This document shows positions 5,205-11,594 of a DNA stretch of 12,728 nt, piece by piece. The position numbers and the translations under genes were made by a program. The stretch comes from Candidatus Gastranaerophilales bacterium. Lineage in GTDB: Bacteria; Cyanobacteriota; Vampirovibrionia; Gastranaerophilales; Gastranaerophilaceae. Where the stretch lies: NCBI GenBank assembly GCA_944326625.1, contig CALVER010000024.1, positions 1 through 12,728 of the forward strand, in the 5' to 3' direction. A model generated the notes under the pieces. The model was not told where the DNA came from. It saw nothing but the letters and a program-made list of their open reading frames with translations, and searched no databases. How positions within the stretch are numbered: position 1 is the first letter of the stretch; every line of letters begins with the position of its first letter.

Positions 5205-6656
5205 ATGAGTAATTATATCAACGGAGTTACAGAACGGGATTTATATGTATTGAGTGCAGCCGCAACCGGCGCAGCAATTAACCGTGCAAGTGACGCGGAA
5301 GAATTAAAAAATTATTTATTATTCGGCGGCAGCCTGATGGCACTTCCTACGGCCTTCAGAGCAGGCAAAGCCGTTATTTGGGATCTTCCGAAATGGGGTA
5401 TTCAAAATTACGGAAATTACAAACCCGCTTTACAAAATGTTTATAACAACACAATCGGACAAACAAATATATTCGCACAAAATCGTCAGGCTTTAAAAGG
5501 CAATTTCTGGAATACTGTTAACAATACATATTTGCAGGGTGAACTCAAAAAAACAAGTGTTCCTGATTTTGACACTTCAACCCCTCAGGGTGCTAAAAAA
5601 GCGGAAATTTATAAAGACGTTAAAAAGTTAACAAATGAAGCAAAAAATTTAAAAGGAAAAGAGCTTGCGGCAAAGATAGATGAAATTAAAATTGCACAGA
5701 CAAAAGCAAAAATTGCGGAAAATCAAGCAAAAGCAGCAGGGGAAATCACAAGAAACTCAGCCGCAGGAAAAGCAGCCTCCTGGGTTAAGACGAAAACAGG
5801 CGTAAGAGCTTTGGAAAATAAAGTTTTGGAAGGCACGATAAGCGGCAATAAAGCAATAAGAACAATCGCAAAAGGTGCAAAAGCAGGCGGAGCAATGGCA
5901 GCAATTTCACTGGTTGCGGAAGCACCGACGGTTGTTAAAACATATAAAGAACTCGGTACTAAAAAAGGTACAAAACAACTTGGAAAATCAGTTGTAAAAG
6001 TTGCGGCAGATACGGCTGGCTTTGCAATCGGCGCAAAAGTAGGCGGGATTGCGGGCGCTAAAATCGGGGCAACGATAGGTACATGTATCGGCGGCCCGAT
6101 CGGAACGGCAGTAGGCGGAGCAGTCGGCGCAATTATCGGTATTGCAGGCGGACTTTTGGGAAGCTGGCTTGCAGGTAAAGCAGCAAGAGCAGTTGTCGGT
6201 AAAGATGAGCTTGAAATCGCTCAGGAAGAACAAACAAAACAACTTGCGGAAGAAGCAGCCAACAATCCGGAACTCCAGGCCGAACTTGCACTTAAAGCAC
6301 AGGAAAATCTTGAAAACGGCAACGTTGCCTCAGAAGAAGATGCTGTAGAAATTGCACAAAGTGTAAACAGAGTTGCAGAAGCTGTTACAGGCACACAAAC
6401 AGGCGGTTACACCTCACCGCAATTCGGCGGCGCAACAACTTCAACAAATCCGTTTACAATGGATGCAGGCTTAAGCGCATTGTTTGCTCTGGCTGACGGC
6501 AAAATAAACAACAATTACGGATATATGAACTTTGGTACACAAACTTTTAATCCTTTTATGTACAATACATTTAATACAATGCAAAATCCGTTCTCAATGC
6601 CTTTCGGCACAACATATAATCCATTTATGATGAATTACGGCAACCTCGCAGCATAA
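5205..6656 (+). CDS. Large glycine-zipper protein with NPF-repeat tail, unknown function (483 aa)
   Basis: Not recognised. Residues 1-110 are mixed, with a hydrophobic patch near 38-52. Residues 128-180 are a Lys/Ala/Glu-rich probable coiled coil. Residues 223-246 form an Ala-rich helix. Residues 265-325 are a long glycine zipper (GxxxG steps such as GAKVGGIAGAKIGATIG) that could span or insert into a membrane, ending in a VVGK motif shared with the preceding protein. Residues 335-395 are acidic and helical. The tail from 400 is rich in N, F, M, T and G and carries four NPF triplets (415, 449, 461, 472), the last three 11 to 12 residues apart. GGGG 7 bases upstream supports the ATG. A TATATAAA (5183-5190) could be a -10 without a clear -35. 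A strong terminator follows. Speculatively it is a pore-forming or envelope-associated protein. Confidence 0.87.
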   Translation: MSNYINGVTERDLYVLSAAATGAAINRASDAEELKNYLLFGGSLMALPTAFRAGKAVIWDLPKWGIQNYGNYKPALQNVYNNTIGQTNIFAQNRQALKGNFWNTVNNTYLQGELKKTSVPDFDTSTPQGAKKAEIYKDVKKLTNEAKNLKGKELAAKIDEIKIAQTKAKIAENQAKAAGEITRNSAAGKAASWVKTKTGVRALENKVLEGTISGNKAIRTIAKGAKAGGAMAAISLVAEAPTVVKTYKELGTKKGTKQLGKSVVKVAADTAGFAIGAKVGGIAGAKIGATIGTCIGGPIGTAVGGAVGAIIGIAGGLLGSWLAGKAARAVVGKDELEIAQEEQTKQLAEEAANNPELQAELALKAQENLENGNVASEEDAVEIAQSVNRVAEAVTGTQTGGYTSPQFGGATTSTNPFTMDAGLSALFALADGKINNNYGYMNFGTQTFNPFMYNTFNTMQNPFSMPFGTTYNPFMMNYGNLAA

Positions 6657-6658
6657 AT

Positions 6659-6685
6659 AAAAGACCGGCACGTACCGGTCTTTTT
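6659..6685. terminator. Bidirectional terminator
   Basis: AAAAGACCGG (6659-6668) pairs with CCGGTCTTTT (6675-6684) over CACGTA, flanked by T runs on the plus strand and by A runs that read as T on the minus strand. It serves the convergent genes ending at 6656 and 6691. Confidence 0.85.
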
Positions 6686-6690
6686 AATTT

Positions 6691-6864
6691 TTATAGTGAA
6701 GTAACATTATAATCACGCTCGGCAAGAGATGATGACGTATCAAAAATTCTTGTAAAAAATCTTTCTATTGCGGCTTCCATTCCCTTGATTTCCTTTGTCA
6801 AAGACTCAAATCCGCCTTTTTTGGCATCAGTCATTGCATTTGAAAAAATTTCTTCTTGATACAT
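6691..6864 (-). CDS. Small hypothetical protein (57 aa)
   Basis: Not recognised. It starts MYQEEIFSNAMTDAKKGG and ends RDYNVTSL, with an amphipathic helix through the middle (about residues 20-40) and no signal or membrane segment. An AGGAG 7 bases before the ATG at 6864 decides the start. An ATG 8 codons upstream (6888) has no ribosome site. It converges on the large glycine-zipper gene and shares its terminator. A TATACT -10 sits about 85 bases upstream on the minus strand. Confidence 0.65.
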   Translation of the reverse strand: MYQEEIFSNAMTDAKKGGFESLTKEIKGMEAAIERFFTRIFDTSSSLAERDYNVTSL

Positions 6865-6952
6865 AATTATACTCCTATCTATCTTCACATAGATATATAC
6901 GTACTTTTATGCCGCAAACTTTAATTTTTTAAACAATATTGTTACAAAATTT

Positions 6953-6982
6953 AGTATAACGGGAAAATTTAAAAACTTTAAA
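6953..6982 (-). promoter_or_regulatory. Possible promoter for the 57-aa gene
   Basis: On the minus strand TTTAAA (6982-6977), 18 bases, TATACT (6958-6953). The same ten bases CGTTATACTA occur at the clear promoter of the SLH gene (9660-9651), which supports use of this -10. Confidence 0.4.
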
Positions 6983-7014
6983 GTACAATAATTATTATGT
7001 AAGAGGAAGTTGTA

Positions 7015-7848
7015 ATGAAAGATTTTCAGTTAACCAGTTATGATTATTATTCAAGCCGCCGTGATATGGAGGTAATTTCACAGATTGTAGAGGCTTTGAA
7101 AAAAGTTTTGGAGGAAGACAAACACGCTGTTCAGCCGCTATTTTTAAAAACATCGGAAAATCTTATTCTGAATATTGCGAGAAAAGTTGTTCAAGAAAAG
7201 AAAAAAACATTTTTAATAGGTATAACAGGCGAAAGTGCCTCAGGCAAAACAGTTTTTGTTGACAACACAATAAAAGCATGCGTTAAAGACAAAAAAGAAG
7301 GCATTTATACGGTAATCCGCTGCGATGATTACTACAAAGACACATCAAAAGAATTGCAGGAAGCGGGAAGTTACGAAGAACTTTTCAAAACGGGCTTCAG
7401 CTTTGACACTCCCAATGCAATTGATCTGGATTTAATGAAAGAACATTTGATTGAATTAAAAGCCGGAAGAAGCGTTACATCACCCAAATACGACTTTGTA
7501 ACCTGCGTTTCCGACCCGAACGGTGATTTCAAAAAACCTGCAAAAGTCGTTCTGACAGAAGGACTTTACGTATTAAATAACGGACTCGCAGATATAATGG
7601 ACGTAAAAGTTTATGTATTCACTCCGCTTGAAGTAATTAAAGACCGCTGGTACAAACGTGCGGCACTGCGGGGAAAGACAGGAACAGCAGCTGATATGCA
7701 GTTTAAAGACGTTAATAAAACGGCGCAGGAATATATCAGACCGAATTACCAGATAGCAGACGCTGTTATAAACGGTATGGTAAGTCAGGAATATATCCAG
7801 CAGATTACGGATAAAATATTTAAAGTCTTACACGATATTGATTACTAA
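7015..7848 (+). CDS. Uridine kinase / phosphoribulokinase-family P-loop kinase
   Basis: P-loop kinase of the uridine kinase family, which phosphorylates uridine or cytidine in pyrimidine salvage. The Walker A motif is GESASGKT (72-79). It is followed by the CDDYYKD segment (103-109) holding the catalytic Asp, SFDTPNAID (129-137, matching YDHPSAMD of classic Udk), KYDF (158-161), TEGLYVL (181-187), lid arginines R211 and R215, and IRPNY with IADAVI near the C-terminus. At 277 residues it is about 65 longer than E. coli Udk. The extra is an N-terminal helical domain (1-65) without a recognised fold, so the substrate may differ from uridine. AGAGGA 7 bases upstream supports the ATG. It ends inside the shared palindromic terminator. 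Confidence 0.85.
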   Translation: MKDFQLTSYDYYSSRRDMEVISQIVEALKKVLEEDKHAVQPLFLKTSENLILNIARKVVQEKKKTFLIGITGESASGKTVFVDNTIKACVKDKKEGIYTVIRCDDYYKDTSKELQEAGSYEELFKTGFSFDTPNAIDLDLMKEHLIELKAGRSVTSPKYDFVTCVSDPNGDFKKPAKVVLTEGLYVLNNGLADIMDVKVYVFTPLEVIKDRWYKRAALRGKTGTAADMQFKDVNKTAQEYIRPNYQIADAVINGMVSQEYIQQITDKIFKVLHDIDY

Positions 7849-7879
7849 AAAAGGCGCCGAAAGGCGCCTTTTTTAGTAA
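7842..7879. terminator. Bidirectional terminator overlapping two stop codons
   Basis: A perfect 17-base stem (7842-7858 with 7863-7879) closed by a GAAA tetraloop, with T6 on each strand. The arms hold the final TAC-TAA of the kinase gene on the plus strand and the final TAC-TAA of the Cys-rich gene on the minus strand, so both genes end inside their own terminator. Confidence 0.93.
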
Positions 7880-8142
7880 CTCATCCTCTGGCAAGGGCAA
7901 GTTTCTTCAGTGTGGAAGGCTTTTGTACACTTGTCGCAATTCGGTACAATTTTAACCTTCTGGCAAGGGTCGCATTTAGCTTTTTTAACCTTGTGGCATT
8001 TTACTTTTTCACACTTATTGCAGTTTCTGAACCCCGTAAACGGATTCAAACTGCCTATACCGTCATAAGTCCACGCAAAAGCACCTTGTGCCGGCAAAAA
8101 GAAAAACGCAAATAAAGCAAGTGATGCAAGTGTTTTTTTCAT
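7873..8142 (-). CDS. Secreted cysteine-rich small protein (89 aa)
   Basis: Residues 1-23 are a clear signal peptide (MKK, a hydrophobic core LASLALFAFFFLP, then cleavage near AFA before W24). The mature part is about 66 residues, highly basic, with nine cysteines in CxxC and CxxxC spacings (NCNKC, KVKC, AKCDPC, PNCDKC, CPC). This suggests disulfide pairing or metal binding outside the cytoplasm. The odd count leaves one free cysteine or an intermolecular bond. AAGGAG 6 to 7 bases upstream fixes the start at 8142. Lysine-valine repeats (CEKVKC, CHKVKKAKC, CQKVK) suggest an internally repeated module of about 10 residues. The family is not recognised. Confidence 0.8.
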   Translation of the reverse strand: MKKTLASLALFAFFFLPAQGAFAWTYDGIGSLNPFTGFRNCNKCEKVKCHKVKKAKCDPCQKVKIVPNCDKCTKAFHTEETCPCQRMSY

Positions 8143-8270
8143 AATTTACTCCTTTTTTAAAATAGCCGAACCATATCAGCCACATTACCATTTTAAACGT
8201 GACAATTGATATTTCCACACCGCATAAGGTAATACAACATAAACAAAAGGAGTTAACAAAAAGTACAATA

Positions 8271-8302
8271 AAAAAGCGGGCTTCAAAAGAAGTCCGCTTT
8301 TT
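8271..8302. terminator. Terminator of the SLH gene
   Basis: Stem AAAAAGCGGGCTTC (8271-8284) pairs with GAAGTCCGCTTTTT (8289-8302) with one G-T pair and an AAAA loop. T runs lie on both sides, and on the minus strand it follows the SLH stop by about 18 bases. The rest of the gap to 8142 (about 8143-8270) shows no recognisable gene. Confidence 0.88.
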
Positions 8303-8320
8303 CAAATTTATTCAAGCAAG

Positions 8321-9607
8321 TTATTTTACTATGCTTGCGTCATCACAGAGGATAACATAAATTTGTTCGCCGGCTTTAGCGTGGTATTTAAGACCCGGAG
8401 TAACAAGACCCAAAATCAAACCAACGCCTGCACCAACAGGAGCACCGATAGCGATACCGGTACCGATTTCAGCAGGGTTCGGAATAAATGCGAAACCAAC
8501 ACCTGCGCCGGTACCAACAGCACCAAGACCAACAGTCCACAATGCTATTTTACCTGCAGTCATCCAAGGACCTTCTTTCAAAGCATAATCTCTGTAGAAA
8601 GGTTTAGCGTTCAAGTCAACTGTTTTGCCGTCAGGAAGGCAAACTTCGTTTAATTGAATATAAACGCGAGCGTTTTTGTTGAACCATTTTTGAGGAACAA
8701 CTTCCAACACTTTACCTGAGAATACTGAATTTGCAGGGAACAATACAGTTCCTTCATCAGTGCAGATATCTTGCGGAGCGATAAACTTAACATTGTCACC
8801 TGCAGATGCGATTTCTGATTTAAATTTATCAGTGAAAGCAACCGCAAGAACGTTACCGCTCAACACGATATTTCTTTTGTTAGTAATTTTAACTGAATGA
8901 TTCGGAGCATTTTTCTTCATGGTCAAATGCTCGATAGCAACGACTTTTTCCAAATCCGGACCTACATATTCTTCTTTTACAAGACCGATTTTATCTTTTA
9001 ATCTTGCAAGAAGAACAGCAGCTTCCGCTCTAGTTAAATCGTCATTCGGACGCAATTCGTTAGCATTCGGATAGTTTACGTAAATACCGTAAGCCAAAGA
9101 TTTTGCATAAGGTCTTTTAGACCACGGAGCAACCTGATCAGCATCAGAGAAATTATTCAAGATAGCAACATCAGCTGCGCCGTCTTTTGTAATGTGGCTG
9201 ATAACAGATTGAACTTCAGATCTTGTCATAACCTTTTGCGGTTTAAATGTTTTGTCCGGATAACCGTAAACCAAACCTAACTGCTGAGAGCGCAAAATAT
9301 CAGCGTAATCAGCGTTTGATGATGAAACATCAGTAAAGATGTTTTTAATGTTAACATTCAAATTGTCATTAGACAAAAGCTTCAACAAAGCTTTAACGAA
9401 TTCAACTCTCTGAACGGTATCTTCCGGATAAAAGTTCCCTGCGTCATCAAGAGTCATAATGTTGTCTGCAACGACTTCAGCTATTTCAGGTCTTGCCCAG
9501 TAATCCTTGCTAACGTCCAAAATCTTAACAGATTCTGACGCCAAAACAGGAAGCATGTTCCAAGCCATTAAGCTGACAGCCATTAACCCGGCTAAAATTT
9601 TTTTCAT
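8321..9607 (-). CDS. SLH-domain envelope protein with glycine-zipper C-terminus
   Basis: Exported protein of 428 residues. Residues 1-24 are a signal peptide (MKKILAGLMAVSLMAW, cleavage near VLA). Three S-layer homology repeats follow, about 28-80 (FYPEDTVQRVEFVKAL), 88-140 (FTDV, GYPDKTFKPQKVMTRSE) and 150-205 (FSDADQV, LRPNDDLTRAEAAVLL). Such repeats bind cell-wall polymer and tie the envelope together. Residues 240-345 are beta-rich with FPANSVFSGKVLEVVPQKW, like a periplasmic barrel domain. Residues 352-405 are glycine-rich and hydrophobic (VGLGAVGTGAGVGFAF and GTGIAIGAPVGAGVGLILG) and may insert in a membrane. AAGGAAG 8 bases upstream of the ATG at 9607 decides the start over an ATG at 9625. 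A good promoter and terminator make it a single-gene unit. Confidence 0.9.
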   Translation of the reverse strand: MKKILAGLMAVSLMAWNMLPVLASESVKILDVSKDYWARPEIAEVVADNIMTLDDAGNFYPEDTVQRVEFVKALLKLLSNDNLNVNIKNIFTDVSSSNADYADILRSQQLGLVYGYPDKTFKPQKVMTRSEVQSVISHITKDGAADVAILNNFSDADQVAPWSKRPYAKSLAYGIYVNYPNANELRPNDDLTRAEAAVLLARLKDKIGLVKEEYVGPDLEKVVAIEHLTMKKNAPNHSVKITNKRNIVLSGNVLAVAFTDKFKSEIASAGDNVKFIAPQDICTDEGTVLFPANSVFSGKVLEVVPQKWFNKNARVYIQLNEVCLPDGKTVDLNAKPFYRDYALKEGPWMTAGKIALWTVGLGAVGTGAGVGFAFIPNPAEIGTGIAIGAPVGAGVGLILGLVTPGLKYHAKAGEQIYVILCDDASIVK

Positions 9608-9651
9608 AATAATCTTCCTTCTCATACCACTAGTAAACTATTTTTTTTTAT

Positions 9652-9680
9652 AGTATAACGTAATTATCATGATTTGTAAA
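9652..9680 (-). promoter_or_regulatory. Sigma-70 promoter of the SLH gene
   Basis: On the minus strand TTTACA (9680-9675), 17 bases, TATACT (9657-9652), each 5 of 6 to consensus. The start point would fall near an A9 run (9649-9641 on the minus strand), where reiterative initiation is conceivable. Confidence 0.7.
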
Positions 9681-9720
9681 GTCTTAATCATAATTTAAAT
9701 ATACATTGGAGGAGAAGCAC

Positions 9721-11157
9721 ATGGAAGATTATACAATGACCAAAATTGTTGCTACACTTGGCCCCGCAAGCAACACAAAAGAAAAAATACGCGAACTTTT
9801 CAACGCAGGCGTCACAATGTTCAGAATAAATTCATCACACGAAACGCCTGAAGTTCACCAGAAAACTCTGGATTTAATACGTGAAATTGAAAAAGAAGAA
9901 AAAAAACTTATCCCTGTACTTTTAGACCTTCAGGGACCGAAAATCCGGCTTGGAATCCTTGACGCTCCCATAGAAATCAAGAAGGGCGAAATACTAAAAT
10001 TCAGGCATCAGGACAATCAAACAGAAGATATTATTCCGGTTGATTATGCAGGTATAGCAAAAGACGTTAAAAAAGGCGAAAAAATACTTATTGATGACGG
10101 CAAAATTCAATTAGAAGTAGAAAAAGTCGAAGGAGATGTCATTTTCGCAAAAGTTTTAACAGACGGACTTTTGAAACAGAGAAAAGGGATAAATATTCCG
10201 GGTTCCACGGGCAGCATTGACGTTTTGACCGAACGCGACAAAATATTCATTGATTTTGCGGTTAAAAATAACATTGACTACATCGGACTTTCTTTTGTAA
10301 GAACTCCCGATGATGTCGCAAAACTCAGAGAAATTCTGCGTTCAAAAAACAGTGACATAAGAATTATATCCAAAATTGAAAAACCTCAGGCTGTTGATAA
10401 TATTGATGAAATCATTGAGCTTTCCGACGGAATTATGGTTGCCAGAGGCGATTTAGGGATTGAAATTTCGACCGAAAAAGTTCCTATTGTCCAGAAAACA
10501 ATAATCAAAAAAGCAAATTTCAAAAGCAAAGCCGTAATTGTCGCGACACAAATGCTTGAAAGCATGATAGAAAACCCGATTCCGACCCGTGCGGAAGCCT
10601 CTGACGTTGCAAACGCAATTTTGGACGGCACTGATGCAATTATGCTCTCAGGCGAAACCGCTGCAGGCAAATATCCCGTAGAAGCGGTTAAAATGATGAA
10701 ATTAATTGCGGAAAATGCCGAAAACAGTCTGTTTTTACACCACAACTGTTTCCCGAAAAGGATGATTGACCAGAACAATACTCAAGCAATGGCAATAGGC
10801 ATGGCGCTTTCCGACATGATTAAAAAAGTTCCTAATATAAAAGCAATTGTCGCCCTGACAGGAAGCGGATTTACTCCCGTATTCTTATCCGAAAGCAAAC
10901 CGTCTGTTCCTATTCTGGCCTGCTGTCCGGATTTAAAAATCTGCAGAGCAATAAAATTATACAGAGCGGTTTTCCCGATTACATTCAAATTTGAAAGAAA
11001 AATTGACCGCTCATCACTCGACAGAATGGATAAATTTCTGATGAAAAAACTTAATTTCAAATCACAGGATACCGTAATCATAACGGGTTCCGTCCCGAAT
11101 GTCCTTGTGGGCGGAACAAATTTCATCAAAATCCACAAAATCGACGAAACAGCATAA
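9721..11157 (+). CDS. pyk: Pyruvate kinase
   Basis: Converts phosphoenolpyruvate and ADP to pyruvate and ATP, the last step of glycolysis, in the cytoplasm. At 478 residues it is near the usual length. Visible signatures are FRINSSHE (34-41; substrate R35, N37, H40), LLDLQGPKIR (67-76), the ISKIEKPQAVDN active-site stretch (216-227; catalytic K218, metal E220), MVARGDLGIE (239-248), ATQMLESM (275-282) and the SGETAAGKYPVEAV signature (310-323). The C-terminal allosteric domain (about 355-478) is complete, ending GGTNFIKIHKI. GGAGG 8 bases before ATG 9721 fixes the start. A TTG at 9706 overlaps the ribosome site and is not used. It is divergent from the SLH gene, with a 113-base gap and its own terminator. 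Confidence 0.97.
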   Translation: MEDYTMTKIVATLGPASNTKEKIRELFNAGVTMFRINSSHETPEVHQKTLDLIREIEKEEKKLIPVLLDLQGPKIRLGILDAPIEIKKGEILKFRHQDNQTEDIIPVDYAGIAKDVKKGEKILIDDGKIQLEVEKVEGDVIFAKVLTDGLLKQRKGINIPGSTGSIDVLTERDKIFIDFAVKNNIDYIGLSFVRTPDDVAKLREILRSKNSDIRIISKIEKPQAVDNIDEIIELSDGIMVARGDLGIEISTEKVPIVQKTIIKKANFKSKAVIVATQMLESMIENPIPTRAEASDVANAILDGTDAIMLSGETAAGKYPVEAVKMMKLIAENAENSLFLHHNCFPKRMIDQNNTQAMAIGMALSDMIKKVPNIKAIVALTGSGFTPVFLSESKPSVPILACCPDLKICRAIKLYRAVFPITFKFERKIDRSSLDRMDKFLMKKLNFKSQDTVIITGSVPNVLVGGTNFIKIHKIDETA

Positions 11158-11161
11158 AAAA

Positions 11162-11189
11162 AAGCCCCTTTTTCAGGGGCTTAAATTTT
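11162..11189 (+). terminator. Terminator of pyk
   Basis: AAGCCCCT (11162-11169) pairs with AGGGGCTT (11175-11182) over a TTTTC loop and is followed by AAATTTTTTCT, directly after the pyk stop. Confidence 0.85.
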
Positions 11190-11287
11190 TTCTAGGAAAT
11201 AGGAATAGGAAGTAGTCTCTCTTTACTTAAACGGAAATAATCTCTCTCTTAACATCTCTCATGTTAATTTAATGTTCTTATATATAT

Positions 11288-11301
11288 AAAGTATATACTT
11301 T
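11288..11301. promoter_or_regulatory. 14-base perfect palindrome, possible operator
   Basis: AAAGTATATACTTT lies in the 257-base gap after pyk. The same gap holds TAGGAA reiterations (about 11193-11210), several TCTCTC runs (11215-11262) and a TTGTTACAAAA (11328-11338). It could be a binding site or chance in very AT-rich DNA. No gene was seen in the gap before 11415. Confidence 0.3.
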
Positions 11302-11371
11302 TTACTCAAATTCAGAAGTAGCAATTTTTGTTACAAAAATTAATATTAAGAATTTGCCCAAAAGAGGTGTT

Positions 11372-11377
11372 TATAAT
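11372..11377 (+). promoter_or_regulatory. Consensus -10 ahead of the 59-codon ORF
   Basis: A perfect TATAAT with a TG three bases upstream, giving a leader of about 30 bases to the ATG at 11415. No -35 hexamer is present at the right spacing. Confidence 0.35.
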
Positions 11378-11414
11378 ACAATAAATAAGTAGTTAAGAAT
11401 TTTGGGGTTAAGAG

Positions 11415-11594
11415 ATGCTGGTATCATCCATAGCGAAATTGACAGCCGTAAATACGAACAATTACAAAACACAAAATACTTTTAACGGCGACAAAAATAC
11501 TCAAATTATGCAGAATAAAAATAATACTGCAGATGACATGCCAAAAAACAGCAATATGACAGAGCACGGCAAAAACTTAAACGTATTAGCTTAA
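11415..11594 (+). CDS. Small Asn/Lys-rich hypothetical protein (59 aa)
   Basis: ATG at 11415 to TAA at 11592-11594, reading MLVSSIAKLTAVNTNNYK and ending GKNLNVLA. It is strongly polar after the first 12 residues, with many N, K, T and Q, so it is probably disordered. It is not recognised. In its favour are a perfect -10 about 40 bases upstream, an uninterrupted frame that exactly fills the space, and a 9-base tail-to-tail overlap with the transporter, as seen for other real gene pairs here. Against it are a weak ribosome site (GGGGTT, 8 bases upstream) and a biased composition. Confidence 0.45.
   Translation: MLVSSIAKLTAVNTNNYKTQNTFNGDKNTQIMQNKNNTADDMPKNSNMTEHGKNLNVLA

Noticed and set aside
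8063..8305. 80-codon minus-strand ORF overlapping the Cys-rich gene
   Set aside because: It overlaps the signal-peptide coding region of the better-supported gene in another frame, lacks a matching ribosome site and covers the SLH terminator.
9641..9649. T9 run upstream of the SLH gene as another phase-variable tract
   Set aside because: It is intergenic in AT-rich DNA, where such runs are expected. It might affect promoter output but cannot shift a reading frame.
10386..11138. Two antisense ORFs (118 and 130 codons) opposite pyk
   Set aside because: Shadows of pyk. All pyruvate kinase motifs are on the plus strand.
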